Assembly (NCBI GenBank): GCA_026647295.1
Contig: JAPKHB010000053.1
Span: forward strand, 1 to 15,751
DNA: 15,751 nt
Direction of reading: 5' to 3'
From: Planctomycetota bacterium
GTDB taxonomy: Bacteria; Planctomycetota; PLA2; JAEUHO01
A model generated the notes under the pieces. That model was not told where the DNA came from. It saw nothing but the letters and a program-made list of their open reading frames with translations, and did no database searches. Of this stretch, positions 8,298 through 15,343 are shown piece after piece; within the stretch, counting starts at the first letter, position 1; each line of letters begins with the position of its first letter. A program made the position numbers and the translations under genes.

Positions 8298-8328
8298 AGT
8301 ATACGCCGCGTCGGGCCGGCCCCGTCAG
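8298..8328 (-). promoter_or_regulatory. Candidate promoter of the peptidase/HEAT/kinase operon
   Basis: On the minus strand a near-consensus -10 box TATACT lies at 8298-8303, 34 nt before the ATG at 8263. A CTGACG hexamer at 8323-8328 matches TTGACA at four positions, with a 19-nt spacer, which is longer than usual. AT-rich hexamers are rare in this window, which is what makes the site stand out. It overlaps the end of cstA. Predicted by eye only. Confidence 0.35.
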
Positions 8329-10109
8329 CGGCCGCCGGGCGGCGCGCCCGGGGCGGCCGGGGCGGCCGGCGACCTCGGACGGCGCACCCAGCGCGCGCCG
8401 GCCTCGGCGAAGACCAGCACCTCCAGCGCGAGGAAGAGGGCCCCGAAGCCCACCACGAGCCCGTTGCCCAGCCGCACCTGCTCGACGAGGCCCATCACGC
8501 CGGCGACCGTGGTCATCACGACCAGGAACACGAGCGGGAGCAGCACCGGCCACGCCGGCCGCCCGCGCGCGCGCAGGTGGACGAAGAGCAGCAGGAGCGT
8601 GATCGCCCCGATGAGCTGGTTGGTCGTGCCGAACACCGGCCAGAGGATGGCGCCGCCGCTGCCCGGCCCCTTGCCGGGCGCCTCCGTGAACACCGCCAGC
8701 GCCGCCGCCGGCACGACGGCCACGGCCGTGGCGACCGAGCGGTGGCGGAGCGCCCCGATGCGCAGGCTCCCGCCCAATTCGGCCAGGCAGAAGCGCTGGA
8801 TGCGGGCCGCGGTGTCCAGCGTGGTGGCGGCGAAGGAGATCACGATCACCGCGACGACCGTGTGCGCGAGGCGCCCGGAGGCGCCCAAGGGGTCCAGCAG
8901 GGGGCCCAGGAACGTCGCGGCGCCGTCCACGAAGTTGCGGATCGCGACCATCCCGCCCAGCGTCTCCCAGTCCCAGGCCCGGAGCACCGTCGTTCCCCCC
9001 TCGGTCACCTCGCGGGCGACGTACCGCGCCTCCCACCCGGCGGCCGAGCCGAAGCCGGCCGAGACCGCGAGCACCGCCACCACGGCCAGCGTGCCCTCGC
9101 CGAGCATGCCCCCGTAGCCCACCAGGCGCCCGTCGCGCAGGCGGTCGAGCTGCTTGGAGGAGGTGCCGCTCGCCACCAGGCCGTGGAAGCCGCTGATCGC
9201 CCCGCAGGCCACCGTGATGAAGAGCAGCGGCACCAGGGGGGGGACGCTCTCGTGCACGCGATCATTCACGGCGGGGGCGCCCATCGTCGGCTGGAGCCAG
9301 AGGAGGCCCACGAGCAGGGCGCCGAGCCCCAGGAAGAGTTGGTGGCTGTTGATGTAGTCGCGCGGCTGGAGCAGCACGCGCACCGGCAGCACCGCCGCCA
9401 CGTAGGCGTAGGCGAGCAGGAACACGATCCAGGTGACGCGCGGCGAGCCGAGGAGGTGCAGCGCGGGCGGCAGGGTGCCCCACGCGGGGTGGGGCGCGCA
9501 CACGACGATCGCGGCGTACAGCAGCCCCACCGCCCCCACCGAGGGCCACAGGAGCCGCCCGCCGCGCCGGTACACCCACCAGCCCAGCAGGAGCGCGATC
9601 CCGATCTCGACGTTCACCGGCCACACGGACTCGGGATAGAGGACGAAGAGCACCGCGATCAGGAACGCGAAGACCGCGAGCACGACCCAGGTGAGCAGCA
9701 CGATGATCGCCAGGAACCCGAGCTTGGCCCGCCCGCCGAGCAACTCGCCCGTGAGGTCGCCCAGGCCCCGGCCGCCGCGGCGGGCCGACAGCGCCAGGGC
9801 GCCGTAGTCGTGCACGGCGCCGATGAAGATCGTGCCCAGCACCACCCAGAGGAGCGCCGGCAGCCAGCCCCAGACCACCGCGATCGCCGGGCCGACGATC
9901 GGCGCCGCGCCCGCCACGGAGCAGAAGTGGTGCCCGAAGAGGACGTGGCGCCGACAGGGCACGAAGTCGACGCCGTCCGGGTGCCGGTGGGCCGGCGTGG
10001 GCTCGTCGGAGTCCATCTCGTACACACGCCGCTCGAGCCACCGCGCGTAGAAGCGGTACGCGAGCGCGAAGGCGCCCAGCGCGAGCCCGGCCAGCAGCGC
10101 GGCGTTCAT
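8325..10109 (-). CDS. cstA: CstA-family carbon starvation / pyruvate-peptide transporter
   Basis: A 594-residue polytopic inner-membrane protein with more than a dozen hydrophobic segments. Family hallmarks are visible: GHHFCSVAGAAPIVGPAIA at about 59-77, GTIFIGAVHDYGALALSAR at about 92-110, then ISGFHGLVASGTSSKQ, FAATTLDTAARIQRF and WPVFGTTNQLIGA in the second half. CstA and its relative BtsT (YjiY) import pyruvate and have also been linked to peptide uptake when carbon is limiting; which substrate is used here cannot be told. It is shorter than E. coli CstA (about 700 residues), which fits the short-form members. The ATG at 10109 has a strong SD (GGAGGGG, 10115-10121). It lies 41 nt after the sigma54 activator gene, so co-transcription is likely. 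Confidence 0.95.
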   Translation of the reverse strand: MNAALLAGLALGAFALAYRFYARWLERRVYEMDSDEPTPAHRHPDGVDFVPCRRHVLFGHHFCSVAGAAPIVGPAIAVVWGWLPALLWVVLGTIFIGAVHDYGALALSARRGGRGLGDLTGELLGGRAKLGFLAIIVLLTWVVLAVFAFLIAVLFVLYPESVWPVNVEIGIALLLGWWVYRRGGRLLWPSVGAVGLLYAAIVVCAPHPAWGTLPPALHLLGSPRVTWIVFLLAYAYVAAVLPVRVLLQPRDYINSHQLFLGLGALLVGLLWLQPTMGAPAVNDRVHESVPPLVPLLFITVACGAISGFHGLVASGTSSKQLDRLRDGRLVGYGGMLGEGTLAVVAVLAVSAGFGSAAGWEARYVAREVTEGGTTVLRAWDWETLGGMVAIRNFVDGAATFLGPLLDPLGASGRLAHTVVAVIVISFAATTLDTAARIQRFCLAELGGSLRIGALRHRSVATAVAVVPAAALAVFTEAPGKGPGSGGAILWPVFGTTNQLIGAITLLLLFVHLRARGRPAWPVLLPLVFLVVMTTVAGVMGLVEQVRLGNGLVVGFGALFLALEVLVFAEAGARWVRRPRSPAAPAAPGAPPGGR

Positions 10110-10114
10110 CGGCG

Positions 10115-10121
10115 CCCCTCC
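10115..10121 (-). promoter_or_regulatory. Ribosome binding site of cstA
   Basis: GGAGGGG on the minus strand, 5 nt before the cstA ATG at 10109. It fixes the start and suggests efficient translation. Confidence 0.7.
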
Positions 10122-10150
10122 ACCCGTGGACCGCGGCCCGCGGGGCGCGG

Positions 10151-12076
10151 CTACCCGCCGCCCTGCCCCATGTCGTACTTCTCGAGCTTGCGTTGGAGGG
10201 TGAACCGGCTGATGCCGAGGAGGTCGGCGGCGCGCGTCTTGTTGCCCTCCGCCACGCGCAACGCCTTCTCGATCTCCCGGCGCTCGACCTGCTCGACGAG
10301 TTCGTTGAGGTCCCGCACGACCTCGTCGTCCTCCGGCGCGCCGCCCCCGCGGGCGGCGCCCCGCAGGCCGGGCGAGAGGGAGTCCAGCGTGACCGTCTCG
10401 CCCGACAGGGCCAGCATGCGCTTCACCTCGTTCTCGAGCTCGCGGATGTTTCCCGGCCAGGCGTGGGCCAGCAGGGCCTCCATCACGCCCGGGCCCAGGG
10501 GCCGGGGGGCGCGGTGGGGTCCGGCGCCGAGCTTGAGGAAGTGCTCCACGAGCAGGGGGATGTCGTCCTTGCGGTCGCGCAGCGGCGGCAGGTCGATGGT
10601 GAGCACCCGCAGGCGGTAGTAGAGGTCCTCCCGGAACTCGCCGCTGCGCACGAGCCGGTCCAGGCGCTTGTTGGACGCGCTCACGATGCGCACGTCGACC
10701 TTGCGCACCGCCTTGCCGCCGACCGGGCGGATCTCCCCCTCCTGGAGCGCCCGGAGCAGCTTCTTCTGCATCTCGGGGCTCATGTCGGCGACCTCGTCGA
10801 GGAACAGCGTGCCCTTGTCGGCCAACTCGAAGAGGCCCTTCTTGTCGCGCTCCGCGCCGGTGAAGGCGCCCTTCACGTGGCCGAAGAGCTCGGACTCCAG
10901 GAGCGTGTCGGTGAGCGCGGCGCAGTTCTCGGAGAGGAAGGCCTGGCGCGCCCGCGTCCCCTTGCTGTGGATCGCGCGCGCGATCAGTTCCTTGCCGGTG
11001 CCCGACTCGCCGGTGATCAGCACGGGCTCCTCGGTCTGGACGATCTTGTCGAGCATGCGCAGGACCTCGCGCATGGTCCGGGACCGGCCGATGATCTGGG
11101 GGTACACCCCTTCGCTCTCGCCCGCGCGCCTCAGCCGGTCCTTCACCTCGGTCAGCTCGCGCCCCTGGGTCTCCACGCGCATCGAGAGGCGCTGGTTGAG
11201 CACCTCCAGTTCGCGGAGTTGGCGCTCGTTGGTGTCGTAGAGCCAGGCGCGTTCGATCGCGGCGGCGGCGAGGTCGGCGAGCGAGAGCAGGGTGCTCACC
11301 TCGGCGTCGCCGAAGATCCCCTTCTGGAGCCGGTTGTCCACGTAGACGGCCCCGAGCACCTTGCCCCGCAGCCGGAAGGGCAGGCACAGCACGCTGCGCG
11401 CGCGGATGGCGTTGATGGAGAGCTGGTCGGCAAAACGCGGGTCCTCCACCGCGTTGGCCGTGACCACGGGGTCGCCCGTCTCCATCACGCGCCGCACGAT
11501 CGACGCGGAGAAGCTCTGCTCCGGGTCCTGCACGTCCTCCTGCTCGAAGTTGCGGGCGACCTGGGCGCGCGGGCGTCCCCCCTCCTCCCCGGTGAGCACC
11601 AGGAAGCCGCGCTCCGCGCCGCTCAGCTCCACCAGGTGGTCCACGATGATCCGCAGCAGGGGCTCCAGGTGCAGTTCGGAGTTGAGCGCCCGGGTGATGC
11701 GCTGGAGGCGCTCGAGGCGGTCACGGCCCTCGTCGATGACCCCGGTCATCAGGCCGGCCGAGGCGTCGGTGGCCCCGGCCTCGTCCGGGGGCGGGGCCCG
11801 CTCGAACCACAGCCGCGCGCTGCCCACCCCGATCTGGTCCCCGCGCTTGAGCGCGGAGCGGTCCACCAGTTGGCCGTTGAGCCGCGTCCCGTTCTGGCTG
11901 CCCAGGTCCAGGAGCACGAACTGGTCGCCGTGGCGCTCGACCCGGCAGTGCTCGCGCGAGGCGCGCAGGTCCAGGATGGGGATGTCGTTGTCGAGGGCCC
12001 GGCCGATGCGGACCGCGTCCTTCTCGAGCTCGTAGACCGTGCGGGTGTCTCGTTCGTCGAGGATGAAGCGCGGCAC
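10151..12076 (-). CDS. FHA-GAF-AAA+ sigma54-dependent transcriptional activator
   Basis: A 641-residue enhancer-binding protein. The FHA domain (about 2-95) keeps G25-R26, S40-R41-E-H43 and N62-G63-T64, so phosphothreonine binding is plausible. A GAF domain spans about 115-280, a coiled-coil linker 283-318, and the AAA+ sigma54-interaction domain about 325-560. Walker A is GESGTGKE (356-363), the sigma54-contacting GAFTGA loop is intact at 403-408, and Walker B is GTLFLDE (422-428). A Fis-type helix-turn-helix ends the protein (about 597-632). There is no receiver domain, so control is probably through FHA and GAF rather than a two-component partner. I chose GTG 12076 because the FHA fold begins right there; an in-frame GTG at 12166 would add 30 Pro/Arg-rich residues. 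It probably regulates or is co-regulated with downstream cstA (inference). Confidence 0.93.
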   Translation of the reverse strand: MPRFILDERDTRTVYELEKDAVRIGRALDNDIPILDLRASREHCRVERHGDQFVLLDLGSQNGTRLNGQLVDRSALKRGDQIGVGSARLWFERAPPPDEAGATDASAGLMTGVIDEGRDRLERLQRITRALNSELHLEPLLRIIVDHLVELSGAERGFLVLTGEEGGRPRAQVARNFEQEDVQDPEQSFSASIVRRVMETGDPVVTANAVEDPRFADQLSINAIRARSVLCLPFRLRGKVLGAVYVDNRLQKGIFGDAEVSTLLSLADLAAAAIERAWLYDTNERQLRELEVLNQRLSMRVETQGRELTEVKDRLRRAGESEGVYPQIIGRSRTMREVLRMLDKIVQTEEPVLITGESGTGKELIARAIHSKGTRARQAFLSENCAALTDTLLESELFGHVKGAFTGAERDKKGLFELADKGTLFLDEVADMSPEMQKKLLRALQEGEIRPVGGKAVRKVDVRIVSASNKRLDRLVRSGEFREDLYYRLRVLTIDLPPLRDRKDDIPLLVEHFLKLGAGPHRAPRPLGPGVMEALLAHAWPGNIRELENEVKRMLALSGETVTLDSLSPGLRGAARGGGAPEDDEVVRDLNELVEQVERREIEKALRVAEGNKTRAADLLGISRFTLQRKLEKYDMGQGGG

Positions 12077-12092
12077 GGGAGCCCCCGCCGGC

Positions 12093-12113
12093 GCGCCCCG
12101 CGGGTCGGGGCGC
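12093..12113. repeat. 8-bp inverted repeat upstream of the sigma54 activator
   Basis: The arms GCGCCCCG (12093-12100) and CGGGGCGC (12106-12113) are perfect complements around a 5-nt centre. It lies 17 nt upstream of the GTG at 12076. It could be an operator or a 5'-leader hairpin; in DNA this GC-rich, chance is also possible. Confidence 0.35.
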
Positions 12114-12231
12114 CGGTCCGTTCGAGCGGGCCATGGTACGCGACGGGGGCCGCAGGCCGGGCCCACCGTCGCGGACCAACCCGGGCCGGTCGCCGCGCCC
12201 TCCCCCCCCTTCCCCTGGGGGTGGCGGGGGG

Positions 12232-12237
12232 TAGAGT
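12232..12237 (+). promoter_or_regulatory. Candidate -10 box for the ParA gene
   Basis: TAGAGT on the plus strand, 36 nt before the ATG at 12274, is the only AT-containing hexamer of this kind in the leader. No good -35 is visible (the expected place reads CTTCCC). Weak call. Confidence 0.25.
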
Positions 12238-12273
12238 CCGCTGCGACGTGCCCCGGGAGGCTGGACGGCCCCG

Positions 12274-13329
12274 ATGAGCAGGACCTGGACCCTCGAGGAA
12301 CTCGCCGCGCTGGCGGGCGTGCCCCCGGCGCGCGTGCGGGCGTGGGAGGCCCAGGGCTGGCTCGGCCCGGTGCCGCGCGGCCCCGGCGGGGGCTCGGCCT
12401 ACGGCTTCGAGCAGGCCGAGCGCTGCGTGGAGCTGGGCGGGCGCGGGCACCCCCGGCGCGTGTGCGTGGTCAACCAGAAGGGGGGGGTGGGCAAGACCAC
12501 GACGGCCTTCTCCCTGGCGGCCGCGCTCGCGGACCTCGGCCGGCGCGTGCTGGCCATCGACCTGGACGCCCAGGCGAACCTGACCACCTCGTTCGGCTTC
12601 GACCCCGACGCGCTGGACCTCACCTCCGCCGACCTGCTCACCGAGGAGGACGTGGGGCCCGAGGACGTGATCCTGGAGACGGGCGTCGAGGGCGTGCACG
12701 CCATCCCCGCCGACATCAAGCTGTGCGCCGTGGAGACCCGGATCCACGACGTGCTGATGCGCGAACGCATCCTGCACACCAAGTTGGCGCCCCTGTACGA
12801 CCGCTACCACTGCCTGGTCTTCGACTGCCCGCCGAACTTGAGCCGCATCACCATCAACGCCCTGGTCGCGAGCCAGGAGGTGCTCGTGCCCGTGGAGACG
12901 CAATCCTACTCCATCAAGGCGATCAGCGACCTGACGAGCACCTTCACCCTGCTCAAGTCCAAGATGGGCCACGAACTCACGGTCTGGCTCCTGCCCACGA
13001 AGGTCGACCGGCGGGTGGCGCTGGCCTGCGAGATCCTGGACGCGATGGACGAAGCCTTCCGCGGCCGCCTGCTCGACCCGATCCACCTCGACACCAACCT
13101 CGTGCGCGCCCCGCTGCTGTGCGAGCCGGTCACGCGGGCGTTTCCCTCCAGCCGGGCGGCGCAGGAGTACGCGCGCCTCGCCCGGTTCCTCACGCTCTCC
13201 GACGTGGAGCGCCGGCGCTGGATGGACCTCACGCTCGCCCAGCGGCGGCGGATCATCGAGCGGGTGCAGGCGGGGGCCGACGGCGCGCCGGAGGGCGGGG
13301 GCGAGGAGGCGCAGGAGGCGTCCGCCTGA
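12274..13329 (+). CDS. ParA/MinD-type ATPase with MerR-like N-terminal HTH
   Basis: A 351-residue protein. Residues 4-52 resemble a MerR-type winged-helix start (WTLEELAALAGV..., RVRAWEAQGWLGP, then a GSAYGFEQ wing). The ATPase part starts at about 62 with the deviant Walker A KGGVGKTT at 69-76, including signature Lys69 and Lys74, the A' motif DLDAQAN at 96-102 and Walker B FDCPPN at 183-188. Such ATPases move DNA or protein cargoes by dimer cycling on DNA or membrane. No ParB gene or clear parS-like repeats are seen, so it may be an orphan or may partner elsewhere. The C-terminus (about 305-351) is an added helical then acidic Gly/Glu tail. The ATG at 12274 has GGGAGG at 12255-12260, a rather long 13-nt spacing. 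Confidence 0.9.
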   Translation: MSRTWTLEELAALAGVPPARVRAWEAQGWLGPVPRGPGGGSAYGFEQAERCVELGGRGHPRRVCVVNQKGGVGKTTTAFSLAAALADLGRRVLAIDLDAQANLTTSFGFDPDALDLTSADLLTEEDVGPEDVILETGVEGVHAIPADIKLCAVETRIHDVLMRERILHTKLAPLYDRYHCLVFDCPPNLSRITINALVASQEVLVPVETQSYSIKAISDLTSTFTLLKSKMGHELTVWLLPTKVDRRVALACEILDAMDEAFRGRLLDPIHLDTNLVRAPLLCEPVTRAFPSSRAAQEYARLARFLTLSDVERRRWMDLTLAQRRRIIERVQAGADGAPEGGGEEAQEASA

Positions 13330-13354
13330 CGTCGGGGGGGAGCCGGGGGGCCGG

Positions 13355-14206
13355 GTGCAGGTCCGCTCGATCGCCATCCTCTGCCACGCCCGCCAGCCCT
13401 TTCGGCCCGGCGCCTTCGCCGCGCTGATGGCCGAGCGCTGGCGCGCCGAGGGGCGCCAGGTGCGGGTGCACCACGGACTGGGGCGGCCGCCGCCGGCGGA
13501 CGCCGCGCTCCTGCACGTCGACCTGACCCGGGTGCCCCCCGCGTACCTCGCCCTGCTCGAGGGCTACCCGATCCGCCTGGGCGGCCGCTGCCCGGACCTC
13601 TCCAAGCGCGTCGTGAGTCGGGCGCTGGTCACGCGCGACGACGACTACGCGGGCCCCGTGATGGTGAAGACCGACCTCAACTCCGCCGGGCGCCCCGAGC
13701 GCGCGCTCGAGGGCCGCCGCGGGCTCGGTCGGCGGCTGCGGGACTCGCTCGCCCGGCGCCTGCCGCAGGCCCTCACGCACCGCCTGCGCGGCTACCGCCA
13801 CTACGCGCGCAAGGCCGACGTGCCGGGCTGGGTGTGGCGCGACGCCCGCTGGGTGGTCGAACGATTCTTCGAGGAGCCCGTGGACGGCCTGTGGCGGCTG
13901 CACCAGTGGTTCGCCTTCGGCCGCCGGGGCTTCGTCTCGACGATGTGGGCCCGCGCGCCGGTGGTCAAGATCGCCAACCGCGTCGCGTACGACCCGCTGG
14001 TGCCCGACCCGCCGCCGGCCGTGGCCCGGCGGCGGGAGGAACTCGGGCTCGACCTGGCGAAGGTGGACTACATCGTCCACGCGGGCGTGCCGCAGGTGAT
14101 CGACGCCAACCGCACGCCGAACCAGGGCCCGACCTGGGACTCGCCCCGCGTCCGGGCCATCGTGGACGCAATCGCCCCGGGGCTCGACGACTACGCCCAG
14201 GCCTAG
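13355..14206 (+). CDS. ATP-grasp-like protein of unknown function
   Basis: A 283-residue protein. The N-terminus (SIAILCHARQPF) looks like the first strand of an ATP-grasp pre-domain. PVMVKTDLNSAG at 101-112 carries a likely ATP-binding Lys105, VVERFF at 167-172 matches the usual Glu-containing strand, and VDYIVHAGVPQVIDANRTPN at 237-256 matches the final metal-binding Asp-x-Asn motif (D250, N252). ATP-grasp enzymes join an acid to an amine or thiol through an acyl phosphate. The fold is short and the substrate unknown; no lysine ligase or glutathione synthase signature is present. GTG 13355 was chosen because the fold starts there; G-rich SD-like runs lie at 13337-13350. It is 25 nt after the ParA-type gene, so the two are probably co-transcribed. 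Confidence 0.7.
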   Translation: MQVRSIAILCHARQPFRPGAFAALMAERWRAEGRQVRVHHGLGRPPPADAALLHVDLTRVPPAYLALLEGYPIRLGGRCPDLSKRVVSRALVTRDDDYAGPVMVKTDLNSAGRPERALEGRRGLGRRLRDSLARRLPQALTHRLRGYRHYARKADVPGWVWRDARWVVERFFEEPVDGLWRLHQWFAFGRRGFVSTMWARAPVVKIANRVAYDPLVPDPPPAVARRREELGLDLAKVDYIVHAGVPQVIDANRTPNQGPTWDSPRVRAIVDAIAPGLDDYAQA

Positions 14207-14242
14207 GCCGCACCGTCGACCGACCGCCGGCGTAGGCTCGGG

Positions 14243-14264
14243 GGGGCGCCGGCGGCGGCGCCCC
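14243..14264. repeat. 8-bp perfect hairpin between ATP-grasp gene and small ORF
   Basis: GGGGCGCC (14243-14250) and GGCGCCCC (14257-14264) are perfect complements around a 6-nt loop. It lies 37 nt after the ATP-grasp stop and abuts the GGAG at 14265-14268 that would serve the next small ORF. It has no T-run, so it is either a weak terminator or a leader structure that could mask the ribosome site. Confidence 0.45.
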
Positions 14265-14276
14265 GGAGCATCCGCC

Positions 14277-14447
14277 ATGGGCCGAAGCCGGCGCGCCCCC
14301 CCGTTCCTTCCCCTGGGGCCGGCCCTGCGGGCGCCGGCGCCCGCGCACCCGGCCCGGCTCGACCCGGCCGACGCCGCCGTCCGCCTCGCCCGCATGGGAG
14401 TGCGGGGCGCCGTGACGCCCGACCTCGGGCCGAACGGGAAGGGGTAG
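14277..14447 (+). CDS. Small 56-residue protein upstream of zeta-like gene (unknown)
   Basis: A short reading frame, rich in Pro, Ala and Arg, ending in a PADAAVRLARMGVRG helix-like stretch. Support: ATG with GGAG at 14265-14268, 8 nt upstream; only three of 56 codons end in A or T; and the stop lies 3 nt before the GTG of the zeta-like gene. I recognise no family. It could be an antitoxin, a leader peptide, or a decayed gene end. In DNA this GC-rich a chance frame cannot be excluded. Confidence 0.4.
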   Translation: MGRSRRAPPFLPLGPALRAPAPAHPARLDPADAAVRLARMGVRGAVTPDLGPNGKG

Positions 14448-14450
14448 GGG

Positions 14451-15035
14451 GTGGCCGACCGCCCGCCCCGGGTCGTCGTCCTGGCCGGTCCGAACGGCGC
14501 GGGCAAGAGCACGGGCGCGGCTCGCCTGTTGCGCGGGGCTCTGGCCGTCGAGGAGTTCGTCAACGCCGACACGATCGCCCACGGGCTCTCGGCCTACCGG
14601 CCGGAGGCGGCCGCCGTGGCGGCGGCGCGGGTGATGCTGGATCGTTTGCGCTTCCTGGCTCGTGCACGTCGCGACTTCGCCTGCGAAACGACCCTGGCGG
14701 GCCGGGGCCACGCCCTTCGCTTGCGCGACCTGAAGGGCACGGGGTACCGCACCCACCTCGTCTTCCTGGCGCTTCCAGAAGCCGATCTCGCCGTCGCGCG
14801 CGTCGCCGAGCGCGTACGCCAGGGCGGCCACGACGTGCCCGAGGAGGTGATCCGCCGCCGGCACCGGGCGGGACGGCGCAACCGGTTCGCGCTGTACCTC
14901 CGAGCCGTTGACAGTTGGCAGATCTACGACAACTCGTCCCTGGCCGGGCCGCGCAGGATCGCATCGTGCGCCGCGGGCGGGCCCCCCGTCGTCGCCGACG
15001 CGACGGGCTGGGAACGATGGAAGGAGTCACGATGA
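14451..15035 (+). CDS. Zeta-toxin-like P-loop kinase/ATPase
   Basis: A 194-residue protein of the short zeta-toxin-like family. Walker A is GPNGAGKST at 13-21. FVNADTIA at 36-43 holds the Asp40 expected near the substrate, and ETTLAG at 79-84 is the characteristic strand after it. GGHDVPEEVIRRRHRAG at 125-141 is the basic lid-like motif, and YDNS at 159-162 is also typical. Classic zeta toxins phosphorylate UDP-N-acetylglucosamine; the substrate of this short branch is not known to me. GTG 14451 is 3 nt after the preceding small ORF and has AAGGGG at 14439-14444. Its stop overlaps the next start (ATGA at 15032-15035), so the downstream 69-residue protein should be translationally coupled, as in a toxin-antitoxin pair. 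Confidence 0.85.
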   Translation: MADRPPRVVVLAGPNGAGKSTGAARLLRGALAVEEFVNADTIAHGLSAYRPEAAAVAAARVMLDRLRFLARARRDFACETTLAGRGHALRLRDLKGTGYRTHLVFLALPEADLAVARVAERVRQGGHDVPEEVIRRRHRAGRRNRFALYLRAVDSWQIYDNSSLAGPRRIASCAAGGPPVVADATGWERWKESR

Positions 15036-15241
15036 GTGCGGATCCCGATGACCGGCGCACGCCGATCGAGCTGGAGAACGACGTCGCGCGCGCCGAGAAG
15101 GCCTTGCGGGAGGCGGTCCAGGAGGCGCCCTGGCGCCACAAGCTCGCGGGCTCGTCCGTGGCGGTGTGGCGCGACGGGCGCGTCGTCTGGATCCCGCCGG
15201 AGGAGATCCCGGTTCCGCCGTGGGTCGAGCCGCGGCCATAG
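15032..15241 (+). CDS. Small partner (putative antitoxin) of the zeta-like protein
   Basis: A 69-residue protein. Residues 10-37 are a charged, probably helical stretch (PIELENDVARAEKALREAV), followed by HKLAGSSVAVWRDGRVVWI at 36-54 and PPEEIPVPPW, a beta-hairpin and proline-rich tail. I recall this pattern (AVWRDGRVVWIPPEEI) as a small protein often encoded beside short zeta-like ATPases; this is memory, not a search. Its ATG overlaps the zeta-like stop by 4 nt and has an ideal AAGGAG at 15021-15026, 5 nt upstream. It could neutralise the kinase or be its substrate-presenting partner. No DNA-binding motif is visible. Confidence 0.8.
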   Translation: MSADPDDRRTPIELENDVARAEKALREAVQEAPWRHKLAGSSVAVWRDGRVVWIPPEEIPVPPWVEPRP

Positions 15242-15242
15242 C

Positions 15243-15265
15243 CCCGCGCGAGCGCACCGCGCGGG
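15243..15265 (+). terminator. 8-bp GC hairpin after the zeta-like module
   Basis: CCCGCGCG (15243-15250) pairs perfectly with CGCGCGGG (15258-15265) across a 7-nt loop. It begins 1 nt after the stop codon of the 69-residue gene, which is where a terminator should sit. There is no T-run after it, so it may act as an RNA 3'-end stabiliser or a non-canonical terminator. Confidence 0.45.
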
Positions 15266-15343
15266 AGCGCGGAGCCAGACTCCGGACGTCCCTGTCCACT
15301 TCCCGATCCCTCGAATGATGCACCGGAGGCTGGCTCCGTACGG

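Larger units (their letters stand above)
12077..12273. promoter_or_regulatory. Divergent control region between sigma54 activator and ParA gene
   Basis: About 200 bases with no gene that I can support. It must hold the promoters of both divergent units. It contains an 8-bp inverted repeat near the activator start, a long C-run/G-run stretch at 12202-12230, and a -10-like TAGAGT on the plus strand. I found no convincing -24/-12 sigma54 site (GG...GC pattern) on either strand. Confidence 0.5.

Noticed and set aside
12128..12150. Possible sigma54 promoter (TGGCCCG followed by AACGG) on the minus strand
   Set aside because: The -24 half is acceptable, but the -12 half lacks the required GC dinucleotide at the right place.
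12077..12166. N-terminal extension of the sigma54 activator from the GTG at 12166
   Set aside because: The 30 extra residues are Pro/Arg/Ala-rich and lie before the first FHA strand. The in-frame GTG at 12076 begins right at the domain.
10193..12277. Long open frame (694 codons) on the plus strand, opposite the sigma54 activator
   Set aside because: It mirrors the activator codons, shows no recognisable domain and would overlap the start of the ParA gene.
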